Below are positions 26,243 through 37,596 of a stretch of DNA of 64,000 bases, piece after piece (the stretch's first letter is position 1; each line of letters opens with the position of its first letter). The notes under the pieces are model-generated. The model did no database searches, was not told the origin of the DNA, and saw nothing but the letters and a program-made list of their open reading frames with translations. This stretch comes from Glaciecola amylolytica (GTDB taxonomy: Bacteria; Bacteroidota; Bacteroidia; Flavobacteriales_D; Crocinitomicaceae): NCBI GenBank assembly GCA_003856375.1, contig CP034120.1:806001-870000 (forward strand). Direction: 5' to 3'. Both the position numbers and the translations under genes were made by a program.

Positions 26243-28249
26243 TCAGAATTCGTATAATTCAATCAATGCTTGCTTGAAACGGTCTAATGGAAGGAATTGT
26301 TTTTCCAGAGCTACAGCAAACGGCACCGGCGTATCTAATGAAGCTACGCGTTTAACCGGAGCATCCAGTGCATCGAAACAGTTTTCGTTGATCAGAGCAA
26401 CCAATTCACCGCCGATTCCACCGGTCATACAATCTTCGTGTAAAACGATTACTTTTCCTGTTTGACGAACCGCTTCATAAATTGTTTCTGTATCCAAAGG
26501 AAGCAATGTTTTCAAATCGATCAGGTTGGCAGAGATCTCAGGATGTGCATCCAAAACGTCCATTGCCCAGTGAACCCCCAATCCGTAAGTAATGATCGTT
26601 AAATCATCTCCTTTGCGAACATAACCGGCCTTTCCGATTTCAGTTGTATAATAATCGTCATGAATATCTTCACGAATACTTCTGTATAAAAACTTGTGTT
26701 CAAAGAATAAAACCGGATTCGGATCTTCAATTGCTGCATTCAACAATCCTTTTGCATCACCCGGGAAAGCCGGATAAACCACTTTCAATCCCGGAGTGTG
26801 GAAGAACCACGCTTCGTTACTTTGGCTGTGGAACGGTCCTGCTGCAGTATTCGCTCCCGTAGGCATACGAACAACGACATCGGCATTTTGTCCCCATCTC
26901 CAATGAATTTTCGCTAAATTATTGATGATCTGATTGAATCCGCAAGTCACGAAATCTGCAAACTGCATTTCAACTACTGCTTTCATTCCGGCAATAGAAA
27001 GACCTAATCCAGCTCCAACAATAGCTGATTCACAAATTGGAGTGTTGCGAACGCGTCCTTTACCGAATTGTTCTACGAAGCCTTCAGTAACTTTGAATGC
27101 ACCTCCGTATTCAGCAATATCCTGCCCCATAATCACCAGATCAGGATAGCGAACCATGCTTTCTCTCAATGAATCGGAAACTGCATCGATCAAACGTTTT
27201 TCTGTTTTAGAATCACTTACTGGCTCAATTACCGTTTGTGTAAACGGAGCGTAAACGTCGTCCAACTCACGCTGAAGATCTGCTTCGATCGGGCTTTCAG
27301 CAAACGCAACTTCCAATCCAGCCTGAATTTCATCTTTAATTTCCTGATGGATCTGAGCAACCATTTCATCCGTAAGAACTCCTTCTTCTATTAGAAAAGC
27401 TTCGTAATTCGAAACCGGATCTTTCTTTGCCCATTCATCCTGAATTCCGTCCGGATAATATTTCGTACCGGAAGCTTCTTCGTGACCACGCATTCTGAAT
27501 GTCATGCATTCCAATAAGAAAGGCCTTGGTTTCTGACGAATAGAGTCAGCGATTTTGCGAACTGTTCGGATTACATCCAAAACGTTATTTCCGTCCACCT
27601 GGAAAGCATCCATTCCGTAACCGATTCCTTTATCGATGAATTGCTTGCATCGGAATTGTTCGCTGCTTGGAGTAGATAATCCCCAGCAATTGTTTTCAAC
27701 GGCGAAAATTACGGGAAGATCCCAAACTGCAGCTACATTCAATGATTCGTGGAAATCTCCTTCAGAAGCACCACCATCGCCTGTAAATACAATCGTTGCC
27801 TGATCGTTGCCCTTTAACTTATTTGCTAAAGCGATTCCGTCTGCGATCCCCAATTGCGGACCGAGGTGAGAAATCATACCTACAATATTGTAATCTTTTG
27901 CTCCGAAGTGAAAAGAGCGGTCGCGTCCTTTGGTGAAACCCGACATTTTTCCCTGGAATTGTGCAAAAAGACGGCTCAAAGGAATTCCTCTGGTTGTAAA
28001 TACTCCCAGGTTGCGATGCATTGGAAGGATAAATTCCTCTTGTTTCATGGCATAAGCCGAACCAACAGAAATTCCTTCTTGTCCCCAGCCGGAAAACCAT
28101 TTTGAAATTTTCCCCTGACGAAGTAAAATCAGCATTTTTTCTTCAATCAAACGCGGCTTTGCTATCGCTTTATAAATGGTGACAAGTTCATCGTTGTCGA
28201 AACCATTTCGATCGAAATCAATCAATCGTTTTGTTTTTTCTTTTTCCAT
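26243..28249 (-). CDS. 2-oxoacid dehydrogenase E1 component, fused alpha and beta subunits
   Basis: A 668-residue protein starting at ATG 28249 (MEKEKTKRLIDF); the longer frame relies on a TTG inside the -7 box and is rejected. Residues about 1-330 are the E1 alpha part: the ThDP-binding GDGGASEGDFHESLNVAAVW and the VENNCWGLSTP segment. Residues about 355-668 are E1 beta (VRYPDLVIMGQDIAEYGGAF, later ITYGLGVHWAMDVL). It uses thiamine diphosphate to decarboxylate a 2-oxoacid and pass the acyl group to an E2 lipoyl protein. The order fits the branched-chain or pyruvate type; the substrate is not decided by sequence alone. E2 and E3 genes are not in the window. Confidence 0.92.
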   Translation of the reverse strand: MEKEKTKRLIDFDRNGFDNDELVTIYKAIAKPRLIEEKMLILLRQGKISKWFSGWGQEGISVGSAYAMKQEEFILPMHRNLGVFTTRGIPLSRLFAQFQGKMSGFTKGRDRSFHFGAKDYNIVGMISHLGPQLGIADGIALANKLKGNDQATIVFTGDGGASEGDFHESLNVAAVWDLPVIFAVENNCWGLSTPSSEQFRCKQFIDKGIGYGMDAFQVDGNNVLDVIRTVRKIADSIRQKPRPFLLECMTFRMRGHEEASGTKYYPDGIQDEWAKKDPVSNYEAFLIEEGVLTDEMVAQIHQEIKDEIQAGLEVAFAESPIEADLQRELDDVYAPFTQTVIEPVSDSKTEKRLIDAVSDSLRESMVRYPDLVIMGQDIAEYGGAFKVTEGFVEQFGKGRVRNTPICESAIVGAGLGLSIAGMKAVVEMQFADFVTCGFNQIINNLAKIHWRWGQNADVVVRMPTGANTAAGPFHSQSNEAWFFHTPGLKVVYPAFPGDAKGLLNAAIEDPNPVLFFEHKFLYRSIREDIHDDYYTTEIGKAGYVRKGDDLTIITYGLGVHWAMDVLDAHPEISANLIDLKTLLPLDTETIYEAVRQTGKVIVLHEDCMTGGIGGELVALINENCFDALDAPVKRVASLDTPVPFAVALEKQFLPLDRFKQALIELYEF

Positions 28250-28264
28250 ATTGAATATCGCACG

Positions 28265-28272
28265 CAAATGTA
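28265..28272 (-). promoter_or_regulatory. -7 box of the fused E1 gene
   Basis: TACATTTG on the minus strand matches TAnnTTTG, 15 nt before the ATG at 28249. Confidence 0.45.
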
Positions 28273-28320
28273 CTTTAAATTAAAAATTGAAAAGTGAAAA
28301 AAAACAAAAATTACGATGGA

Positions 28321-28358
28321 AAACAGTCGGGGCGAAAAATTTTTCGCCCCGACTGTTT
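28321..28358. repeat. Perfect 38-bp palindrome, GAAAAATTTTTC-core family, copy 3
   Basis: Arms AAACAGTCGGGGCGAAAAA and TTTTTCGCCCCGACTGTTT pair without mismatch. Unlike the other copies it lies between two co-directional genes (gdhA upstream, the E1 gene downstream, both minus). It follows a separate ordinary terminator, so it may add insulation or act only as a repeat. Confidence 0.8.
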
Positions 28359-28366
28359 GGAACATA

Positions 28367-28398
28367 AAAAAACCGCCCTGATTACTCAGAACGGTTTT
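28367..28398 (-). terminator. Rho-independent terminator of gdhA
   Basis: On the minus strand, arms AAAACCG...CTGA/TCAG...CGGTTTT form a stem with a small internal mismatch, followed by TTTTTTTATG. It lies 20 nt past the gdhA stop codon. Confidence 0.85.
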
Positions 28399-28418
28399 CG
28401 GGATTTTTATTTTTTCGA

Positions 28419-29792
<1,374 letters not shown>

Positions 29793-29802
29793 TTACGTGG
29801 AG

Positions 29803-29810
29803 CAAATGTA
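29803..29810 (-). promoter_or_regulatory. -7 box of gdhA
   Basis: TACATTTG on the minus strand matches TAnnTTTG, 28 nt before the ATG at 29774. A TTTC lies 21 nt further upstream in place of the -33 TTTG. Confidence 0.5.
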
Positions 29811-29984
29811 ATTAATTTTAAAAATGCAGCCGAAAATTTATAGAACATTAATTGGGAATTGAATTTTAATCAATGGGAACCCCATTTTGTTGGTTAGGAA
29901 ACAGTTATTGGTAATATTTCCGAAAGGAGTAGACAACCTAAAATTAATAATCCCGTCTTTTGTACAATTAAAACCCGAATTGAA

Positions 29985-30368
29985 ATGAAAAAATACATCC
30001 TACTATTCGTTTTCGGCATTGTCTTTTCAAGTACAGAATCATTTGGTCAAGTTTACGAAAAGATTTATGAATTATCCGGAACAGAAGTTCAAAACAAGAT
30101 GAATCAAAATAAAATTTCAGGCATTGATATTTTGTCTGGAGTGAGAACTCATCATGTAATTGGACTTGCCGGAATCGGCGTTTCTCAAAAAGCGTCCTTA
30201 GAAACGATATTAAACAATGACGCGAGAGTGATCTCGTTTGTTTTGAGCGAAGATGCTACATCTTTGGTTTTGGAATCACAAGCTGTTTTAACAAAAGACG
30301 AATTCAGTGCTTTGATTCAAGTGATTAATGGTGTTATCACAGGATACGCCGCAGAATATTCTATCTAA
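29985..30368 (+). CDS. Small exported protein upstream of a type B T9SS adhesin
   Basis: A 127-residue protein with a signal peptide (1-22, cleaved near SFGQ). The mature part of about 105 residues has no Cys and no recognised domain; it ends GVITGYAAEYSI. It lies 2 nt ahead of the 839-846-residue type B protein, so the two are an operon. The tight pairing suggests it helps with export or folding of the adhesin or forms part of the surface structure, but this is inference from position only. The upstream 210 nt back to gdhA contains no clear TAnnTTTG on the plus strand (a near match TCTTTTG lies at about 29956). Confidence 0.65.
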   Translation: MKKYILLFVFGIVFSSTESFGQVYEKIYELSGTEVQNKMNQNKISGIDILSGVRTHHVIGLAGIGVSQKASLETILNNDARVISFVLSEDATSLVLESQAVLTKDEFSALIQVINGVITGYAAEYSI

Positions 30369-30370
30369 CC

Positions 30371-32911
30371 ATGAACAAGAGAATTAATCGTATGAAAACA
30401 ATCAAACATATTCTATTAGGCTTGGGGTTGTTTTTGGGCTTGGGCGCTACTGCTCAGGTTTCACCGGGCGCTTCATGTGCTCAGGCGGGGTGTTCCGTTG
30501 CCGGATCATACCAAAACTTAACCGGAGTACCTAGTATGGGAACTTACTCGTGTTTGTTCTCAACACCGAATCCAAACTGGTTGGCGATCGGAATCGCTAC
30601 ATCAGGAAATATCCACTTAACGTTGACCCAAACTACAAACGGCGGAAACCCAATTGACGTAGATTTTGCGCTTTATGGGCCATATACAAGCGTTTCTGCC
30701 GGTTGTCCTATCGGTCCGAATACACCAACAGTGGACTGTTCTTATTCTGCTGCTGCAAATGAATCGGTTGATATCACCGGTGCGATTGCAGGACAGGTAT
30801 ACATCTTGTTGGTAACAAACTTCAACGGTCAGGCGGGTAGTATCAGCTTACAGCCAAATACATCGAATCCTTCTACAGGAAGTGTAAACTGTGCAATTAA
30901 CTTCAGTGCAACAACTGCACAAACGCCAGCTACTTGTAACCAACCAACAGGAACTGTTACTGCAACACCGGTTGGAGGTTTCCCTCCTTACACGTATTCA
31001 TGGAATACTCCGGGTAACCCGACAACTCAATCGGTAAGCGGTTTGCTTCCGGGAACTTACACGGTTACAATTACTTCAGGACCAAACCCAACAACAGGTC
31101 AAACAGTAAACCCGACAACTGCAACAGTTACTGTTACGAATATCAATGCAACTTACAGTGCAACATCTACTCCGGCTTCTTGTCCGATGGGACATAACGG
31201 AACTGCAACTGCGAATTATAATGTTCCGGGAAATCCACCTGGAGTAACAGCTACTTATTCGTGGAATGATCCTGCAGGGCAAACGACTCAAACTGCAACC
31301 GGACTTTTGCCTGGAACGTATGTTTGTACGGTTACTTTGTCAAGCGGATGTGTTGGAACAGCTACAACGACAGTTGGTGCGAATCCGGTTGCTTATTCAA
31401 GTTCTTCTACTTTGGTTTCTTGTCCGGGTGGGGCAGATGGTACAGCAACAGCGAATATGGCTCCTGTAGTGGGAACATTATCATATGCATGGAATGATCC
31501 TGCATCTCAAACATCTCAGACAGCAACAGGATTATCTGCAGGAAGTTATTCGTGTGTGATTACATCAAATATCGGATGTACAGGAACGGTAAACGTAACG
31601 GTTTCGGAAATTCCGGGAATGCTTGCAACTTTCTCTACAATTAGTCATGTGACTTGTAACTCGGATAACGACGGAGTTTTGACAGTTGCTGTAACTCAAG
31701 GTACTGCTCCATATTCTTATTCATGGGATCATTCAGCTTCAACAACTAATACAGCAAATGACCTTCGTGTAGGAAATAATACAGTAACGATTACAGATTC
31801 GAAAGGTTGTATCATCACGAAGAGCCAGATATTAAATGAGCCACCTCCATTGCAAATTACGTTCCTGACTCAGGATTTGATCATTTGTCCGGAATCACCT
31901 GCAACTTTGAGTGTTCAGGGAACAGGAGGTAACGGAAGCCAGTTTTACACGTTCACGTGGAAAGAAAACGGAATGGTAATCGGAACCGGAACATCTATTG
32001 TTGTTGATCCGTTAACAACTGCAACACAGTATTGTGTTGAATTAACTGAACAATGTGGTTCTCCGTCTACAGATTCTTGTATGATGATTAACTTCCCGAC
32101 ACCAATCCTTCCGGATTACCGGGCGAATAAGCCTTACTCATGTTTACCGGGAGATTTTATTTTCTACAATTATTCATCTTACAACGAAGATCAAATTGAT
32201 TCAGTAGTGGTTGATTTCGGAAACGGTGAAACGGGAACAGTTTATGGTTCAGACAGCATTCATTATGTCTACACGGCAGCGGGAATCTATACGATGACTG
32301 TGACAGTTACTTCGAATCTGGGTTGTATTACGGATAGTACTTTTGCCGGAATTGCAAATGTGATTGCAAACCCTGTCGCTGATTTCACTTTCTCTGCAAA
32401 CCCTACAACCATTTTTGAAACGGTAGTGAAAATGCAGGATAAATCAAGTCCGAATGTTGTTAACTGGACATGGTCTTCACCTGGATCGGATCCGAACAGC
32501 AGTACTTATCAGAATCCGACCTTCCATTATCCGGATGGTGTTGTAGCAACTTACCCGGTTCAATTGATCGTTGAAACGCCGGAAGGATGTGTTGATACAG
32601 CAGTGCGAATCTTGTCAGTGATCAGCGACATTATTTTCTACGCTCCGAATGCGTTCACTCCGGATGGGGATGAATTCAACCAAAGCTGGAAGTTCTTTGT
32701 TTCAGGAATCGATGAATACAATTTCGAATTGTTGATCTTCAACCGTTGGGGAGAAATCATCTGGGAAACGCATGATGTGAATTCTTCATGGGACGGAACG
32801 TATAACGGTCAGCCGGTTACAACAGGTGCTTATACCTGGATTGCCCGGGTGAAAGATGTCTACACCGACTCGAAGAAAGTGTTTAACGGCGCGATCAACG
32901 TTTTAAAGTAA
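30371..32911 (+). CDS. T9SS type B surface protein with SprB-type repeats (paralogue 1)
   Basis: An 846-residue protein from ATG 30371; the ATG at 30392 (MKTIKHILLGLGLFLGLGAT) gives the usual signal-peptide length. A Cys-rich N-terminal domain of about 150 residues follows (PGASCAQAGCSVAGSY), with the look of a pre-peptidase-type jellyroll. Then come SprB-like repeats of about 80 residues (pattern YTYSWN...TTQSVSGLLPGTYTVTIT), a PKD/Ig-like region (SCLPGDFIFYNYSS), and the gliding-associated type B C-terminal domain (IIFYAPNAFTPDGDEFNQSW to FNGAINVLK). Such proteins reach the surface by T9SS with PorP/SprF-type help and act in adhesion or gliding. The last 500 or so residues closely match the next gene. 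Confidence 0.88.
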   Translation: MNKRINRMKTIKHILLGLGLFLGLGATAQVSPGASCAQAGCSVAGSYQNLTGVPSMGTYSCLFSTPNPNWLAIGIATSGNIHLTLTQTTNGGNPIDVDFALYGPYTSVSAGCPIGPNTPTVDCSYSAAANESVDITGAIAGQVYILLVTNFNGQAGSISLQPNTSNPSTGSVNCAINFSATTAQTPATCNQPTGTVTATPVGGFPPYTYSWNTPGNPTTQSVSGLLPGTYTVTITSGPNPTTGQTVNPTTATVTVTNINATYSATSTPASCPMGHNGTATANYNVPGNPPGVTATYSWNDPAGQTTQTATGLLPGTYVCTVTLSSGCVGTATTTVGANPVAYSSSSTLVSCPGGADGTATANMAPVVGTLSYAWNDPASQTSQTATGLSAGSYSCVITSNIGCTGTVNVTVSEIPGMLATFSTISHVTCNSDNDGVLTVAVTQGTAPYSYSWDHSASTTNTANDLRVGNNTVTITDSKGCIITKSQILNEPPPLQITFLTQDLIICPESPATLSVQGTGGNGSQFYTFTWKENGMVIGTGTSIVVDPLTTATQYCVELTEQCGSPSTDSCMMINFPTPILPDYRANKPYSCLPGDFIFYNYSSYNEDQIDSVVVDFGNGETGTVYGSDSIHYVYTAAGIYTMTVTVTSNLGCITDSTFAGIANVIANPVADFTFSANPTTIFETVVKMQDKSSPNVVNWTWSSPGSDPNSSTYQNPTFHYPDGVVATYPVQLIVETPEGCVDTAVRILSVISDIIFYAPNAFTPDGDEFNQSWKFFVSGIDEYNFELLIFNRWGEIIWETHDVNSSWDGTYNGQPVTTGAYTWIARVKDVYTDSKKVFNGAINVLK

Positions 32912-33240
32912 AACTTCGACTACTTTTATATATCCAGGGAGCTCTGCAATTCAGTTTGCAGGGCTTTTTTGTTTCTTAAAAATCAGGATAAAGACTGTTT
33001 TCCAATCTTGGATTTCAGGCAAAAAACACCCTGATTTGCATTTCGAAATGAATCTTTTGATAATGAATTATTTACTGTTTTTCGCTTCATTCCTGCCTGA
33101 GAAATGTTCATTGAAAAAAGAAATGGCAGAAATGAATTAACCACTTGTTGTTGAATTGTTTAAATGTTTTTGACATTTGTTGTAATCCCAAGCAACCGAT
33201 GGCTTAAAAAAACGTTTTTAATACACCACAACAAGTAATT
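32912..33240. other. Gap between two type B adhesin genes
   Basis: 329 nt that hold the terminator of the first adhesin gene and must hold the promoter of the second. The rest is AT-rich with no coding frame. A GACATTTG near 33170 is one base off TAnnTTTG and is the best -7 candidate I can see. Confidence 0.4.
32941..32972 (+). terminator. Rho-independent terminator of adhesin paralogue 1
   Basis: Arms GCTCTGCAA and TTGCAGGGC (one G-U pair) followed by TTTTTTGTTT, about 30 nt after the stop codon. The second paralogue has a terminator with the same AGCTCTG...CAGGGCT layout. Confidence 0.85.
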
Positions 33241-35955
33241 ATGGGAAAGATTATTTTAATATTCACGTTGGTTTTGATGTCGGGAAGTATGCTAAATGCT
33301 CAGGTCACATTATGCCTGGGTCAGGACGCTACTGTTTGTGCAGGTCAAACCGTTCAGATTACAAATTGTTCAGGAGGAAATCCGGTGTTGAACGCAGGAA
33401 TTACTTTGGATAATGCTACTACGATTCCCCAATTACCGGACGATTGGTATTCTGCCATGATTCCGATCGGATTTACATTCAGTTTTTATGGAACAAATTA
33501 CACCCAGTGTGTCATCGGATCAAATGGTCTTGTAAGTTTCAGTAACGCAAATGCAAATAACTCTTGCCCATGGTCATTGGTTGGCATGGGAACTTTACCA
33601 TCAACAGCAAACCTGGCTACAACCAGAAATTCTGCCATGTTGTTCTATTCGGATATTAACCCGTCTCAGGCACCAATCGGGCCGATTAAGTATCAAACAA
33701 TCGGTACGGCCCCAAACCGTAAGTTTGTTGTTCTTTATGAAAGTGTCAATGCCTTTCAATGTCTGAATACCTGTTATTACGGAGCCTTGGTTTTTTATGA
33801 GACAACCAATGTGATCGATATGATGATCGGCCAGAAACCTAACTGTTCTACCTGGAATGGAGGATTGGCGATTCAAGGTGTTCACAATTCGGCTGGTACA
33901 ACAGCAACCATTACTCCGGGAAGAAACAATACCGTTTGGAATGCCAATCAGGACGGAAAACGTTTTACTCCTGTTGCTCCGAATAATACTTCCAATTATG
34001 CAGTTGCCACGGTTCAATATTATACCGTAACATCTACTTCGAATAACTCGATTCAATGGGCAAACACGTTGGGGGCAACCTTCCCTTATAATGGCGGAGT
34101 TTTGAATATTACAACCATTCCTCCGGGAACAACAGGGTATTATTTAACGGCCACGGCCTGTAATGCGGCTGTTGGAGGTGTAAGTGATACTTCTTTCATC
34201 ACACGACAGGTGGTGGCAGGAACTGCAACAGCCCAAACGGATTACTGTTTTGGCGGAGTTGGTTCTGCAACTGTCACCCCAACACAGGGATTAGCGCCAT
34301 TTACTTTTGTCTGGTCTCCGGGAGGACAAACGACACAAACTGCGACCAATCTGGTTGCCGGACCGTATACCGTTCAGATTACCGACGCAATGGGTTGTTC
34401 TGCGAATGTCAATGTAAACGTTCCGAATACCAATGCAACATTCACCGGTGCAGGAACATTGGTCAGTTGTCCTGGTGGGAACGATGGAACAGCCACAGCA
34501 GCGATGAATCCTTTACTTGGAACGGTTTCCTATAATTGGTACGATGCAGGAGGGCAGACAACACAAACCATTACAGGATTGACAGCCGGAATTTATCATT
34601 GCGAAGTTTCTTCCACAACAGGCTGTATTGATACGGTACAAGTCATTGTGACGGAAATTCCGGGAATGGTTGCAACGATTATCAATCAGCAGGACGTAAC
34701 CTGTAACAATGCCAACGACGGAATAATAGAAGTGAGTGTAGCAAACGGTACGGCACCTTATACATATTTCTGGAGTGCTTCGGCTTCAACCGGACCATTG
34801 GCAGATGATCTCTTTGCCGGAAATCATACGGTTACCATTACGGATGCAAACAATTGTGTGATCTCTGTTACGGCAACAATCGCTGAACCTGTTCCTTTAA
34901 AAATCGTCAGTATCACTCCGGATATAACAATTTGTCCGGAATCGTCTACAACGCTGCATGTTCAGGGAAGTGGCGGTAATGGATACCAGTATTATACTTT
35001 TACATGGAAAGAAAACGGAACAGTAATCGGAACGGGAAATTCTATTGTGGTTGATCCTGCAGCGAGTGCAACAGTTTATTGTGCAGAACTGACAGAACAA
35101 TGTGGTTCTCCGTCATCGGATTCATGTCTGACGATTAGCTTCCCGGTGAGCATTATTCCAAGCTATGTTTCAAATAAACCATATTCCTGTCTTCCGGGAG
35201 ACTTCATTTTCGAAAACACTTCAAATAACAGCAGTGAAATTGATTCTGTGGTAGCTGATTTCGGAAACGGAGACACACAAACATTTTATGGAGACAGTGA
35301 TTTAACGTATACTTACAACGCAGCGGGAATTTATACCATTACCGTTGTGACAACATCTATTCATGGATGTGTTACAACCAATACTTTCCCCGGAATTGCA
35401 ACGGTGATTGCGAATCCTGTTGCTGATTTCTCGATGTCTTCAAATCCGACAACGATTTTTGAAACCTCTGTCAAGATGCAGGATAAATCGAGCTCGGGAG
35501 TTGTAAACTGGAGCTGGTATTCTCCGGGAGCAACTCCAAACAACAGCACTGCTCAAAACCCGACCTTCAATTATCCGGAAGGTGTTGTGGGAAGTTATGA
35601 GATTCGATTGATTGTAGAAACTGCTGAAGGCTGTGTGGATACGACAGAACGCATTTTAAATGTGGTCAGCGATATCATTTTCTACGCTCCGAATAGTTTC
35701 ACACCTGATGGAGATGAATTCAATCAAAGCTGGAAATTCTATATTTCAGGAATTGATGAATACAATTTTGAACTGATGATTTTCAATCGCTGGGGAGAAA
35801 TTATTTGGGAAACACACGACATAAATGCTGCCTGGGATGGAACATATGACGGGAAACCGGTTCCTGCAGGATCTTATTCCTGGATTGCGCGGGTGAAAGA
35901 TGTTTACACGGATGTGAAGAAAACGTTTAACGGAGCAATTAATGTCTTAAAATAG
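33241..35955 (+). CDS. T9SS type B surface protein with SprB-type repeats (paralogue 2)
   Basis: A 904-residue protein with a signal peptide (about 1-20, up to LNAQ). Its N-terminal domain of about 300 residues is different from paralogue 1: LPDDWYSAMIPIGFTFSFYG, then VIGSNGLVSFS, which resembles nidogen-like or similar beta domains. SprB-type repeats follow (FTFVWSPGGQTTQTATNLVAG), then a Cys-containing PKD-like region and the type B C-terminal domain (IIFYAPNSFTPDGDEFNQSW to NGAINVLK). From about residue 400 to the end it aligns with paralogue 1 almost without gaps. It is thus a domain-shuffled duplicate: a new head on the same stalk and export signal. Confidence 0.88.
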   Translation: MGKIILIFTLVLMSGSMLNAQVTLCLGQDATVCAGQTVQITNCSGGNPVLNAGITLDNATTIPQLPDDWYSAMIPIGFTFSFYGTNYTQCVIGSNGLVSFSNANANNSCPWSLVGMGTLPSTANLATTRNSAMLFYSDINPSQAPIGPIKYQTIGTAPNRKFVVLYESVNAFQCLNTCYYGALVFYETTNVIDMMIGQKPNCSTWNGGLAIQGVHNSAGTTATITPGRNNTVWNANQDGKRFTPVAPNNTSNYAVATVQYYTVTSTSNNSIQWANTLGATFPYNGGVLNITTIPPGTTGYYLTATACNAAVGGVSDTSFITRQVVAGTATAQTDYCFGGVGSATVTPTQGLAPFTFVWSPGGQTTQTATNLVAGPYTVQITDAMGCSANVNVNVPNTNATFTGAGTLVSCPGGNDGTATAAMNPLLGTVSYNWYDAGGQTTQTITGLTAGIYHCEVSSTTGCIDTVQVIVTEIPGMVATIINQQDVTCNNANDGIIEVSVANGTAPYTYFWSASASTGPLADDLFAGNHTVTITDANNCVISVTATIAEPVPLKIVSITPDITICPESSTTLHVQGSGGNGYQYYTFTWKENGTVIGTGNSIVVDPAASATVYCAELTEQCGSPSSDSCLTISFPVSIIPSYVSNKPYSCLPGDFIFENTSNNSSEIDSVVADFGNGDTQTFYGDSDLTYTYNAAGIYTITVVTTSIHGCVTTNTFPGIATVIANPVADFSMSSNPTTIFETSVKMQDKSSSGVVNWSWYSPGATPNNSTAQNPTFNYPEGVVGSYEIRLIVETAEGCVDTTERILNVVSDIIFYAPNSFTPDGDEFNQSWKFYISGIDEYNFELMIFNRWGEIIWETHDINAAWDGTYDGKPVPAGSYSWIARVKDVYTDVKKTFNGAINVLK

Positions 35956-35985
35956 ATAAACCGACTACTTCAATTATAAATGGAA

Positions 35986-36014
35986 AGCTCTGACTTTAAT
36001 TAGTCAGGGCTTTT
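35986..36014 (+). terminator. Rho-independent terminator of adhesin paralogue 2
   Basis: Arms AGCTCTGACT and AGTCAGGGCT (one G-U pair) with a 6-nt loop, then TTTG. It lies 31 nt past the stop codon. Confidence 0.85.
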
Positions 36015-36218
36015 GTTCTTAAAAGACATTTTGACGTGTTTTTACAATGAAAACGAGTAGGGGAAGCAGAAGCCGAAATCGAATTATTTGAAAGTAAATG
36101 CCGATATGAGGCGAATGTTTTGTAATTTTTCGGCTCTCAAAAACTAGCGGCGACATATTTTTAACCTGAATTCGATTAGATCTCACGTTGGAATCAGGTG
36201 CTTTTAATGAAACGTAGT

Positions 36219-37553
36219 ATGAAAAAAACATTTTTTGTGTTGATTTTGTCAATGCAATCAATTGCAGGTTTGGCACAGGTCGCAAAGGATTCTGTAAAGG
36301 AAAGAATCACAATACCTGAGTTGAAAATCAATTTTAATAAATCGGGTACTCATTATTTCAAAGGAACATTTTTAAGTCAAACCTGGCTCAGATATTCTGA
36401 TTTCAATCCGGGAACAACTGTTGATGGAACTCCTAAATCCAATTATACAGATATCGGAATCAGAAGATGGCGTGTTCAGGCTTTCGGACAATTGACAGAC
36501 CGGATTTTCTTCTATACGCAGTTCGGACAGAACAATTTCAGTTTTTTACAGCCCAGAGGAACCGGAGCATTTTTACACGATGCGGTAACTGAATTTAAAA
36601 TCGCGAAACAAATTCATATCGGAGGAGGATTGACTGCCTGGGGAGGAATGTCGCGCTTTTCAGCACCTGCAGTAGCAAATATTATGGGATTGGATGCCCC
36701 GATTTACCAACAGGCAACGAACGGAATTGATGATCAGTTTGCCCGCAAATTATCCATTTATGCAAAAGGTGAACTGGGAGCATTGAACTACCGGGTAGCA
36801 CTCAGCCGGCCATTATCAGCCCGAAACAGCACAGTTCCGATTCCTCCGATTAATCCGGTTTCAAACTTTTCAACGGAAGCTCCGGAAATGCAAACATCCG
36901 GATATTTGTTCTGGCAGTTTTTGGATAAGGAAACAACTGCAGTTCCGTATATGAGCGGAACTTATCTGGGGAAAAAGAAAATCCTGAACCTGGGAATAGG
37001 ATGGGTACAGCAAAATAAAGCGATGTGGCATACCGGAATTGACGGAGACACTGTGCGCACGAAGATGCTTTTGTTGGGAGCCGACGTATTTGCTGATCTT
37101 CCGATCGGGAAGAAAGGAGCGGCTTTGAATGCGTATGTGGCGTACAACAACTTTGATTTCGGGAAGAACTATTTGCGTATGAATAATGGAATGAACCCGG
37201 CTAACGGAGTAAATTCAGCGGCTTCTTTGAATGGTCCGGGAGTTAATTTCCCGATGGTGGGAACCGGAAACATTCTTTTTGCTCAGGTCGGATATAAATT
37301 CAAGGATGATTTGCTTCCCGGAAACGGAACCTTATTGCCTTACGTTCAAATGCAGTATTCGCAATTTCAGGCCTTGAAAGACGCAGCGGTGATGGTTGAA
37401 GGAGGAATCAACTGGCTGATTCACGGAACACATGGAGGAAAACTCACTTTGGGACTTCAGAACAGACCGGTGTTTGCAAGTAATTCAACAGGTGAAGGAG
37501 TTCGAAGCAGTAGAAAAAACATGCTGGTGCTTCAATATCAAATTTCTTTTTAA
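36219..37553 (+). CDS. Outer-membrane porin (OprO/OprP-like beta-barrel)
   Basis: A 444-residue barrel from ATG 36219 (MKKTFFVLILSMQSIAGLAQ signal peptide); an ATG at 36207 would add four residues. The barrel pattern is regular and ends in NMLVLQYQISF, with a terminal Phe as the assembly signal. The segments YTDIGIRRWRVQAFGQLTDR and FFYTQFGQNNF resemble the phosphate-selective porin (OprO/P) type. The likely role is solute passage across the outer membrane; the substrate is unknown. It stands 263 nt after adhesin paralogue 2 and 43 nt before the next plus-strand gene, so they may be co-transcribed. Confidence 0.72.
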   Translation: MKKTFFVLILSMQSIAGLAQVAKDSVKERITIPELKINFNKSGTHYFKGTFLSQTWLRYSDFNPGTTVDGTPKSNYTDIGIRRWRVQAFGQLTDRIFFYTQFGQNNFSFLQPRGTGAFLHDAVTEFKIAKQIHIGGGLTAWGGMSRFSAPAVANIMGLDAPIYQQATNGIDDQFARKLSIYAKGELGALNYRVALSRPLSARNSTVPIPPINPVSNFSTEAPEMQTSGYLFWQFLDKETTAVPYMSGTYLGKKKILNLGIGWVQQNKAMWHTGIDGDTVRTKMLLLGADVFADLPIGKKGAALNAYVAYNNFDFGKNYLRMNNGMNPANGVNSAASLNGPGVNFPMVGTGNILFAQVGYKFKDDLLPGNGTLLPYVQMQYSQFQALKDAAVMVEGGINWLIHGTHGGKLTLGLQNRPVFASNSTGEGVRSSRKNMLVLQYQISF

Positions 37554-37596
37554 CCTTTTTCGTTTTTTGCGTTATAGCAGTAACATCACAAACAAC

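Noticed and set aside
37432-37596. N-terminal extension of the NlpC/P60-like gene into the porin gene
   Set aside because: The extension is the shadow frame of the porin; the signal peptide begins at ATG 37597.
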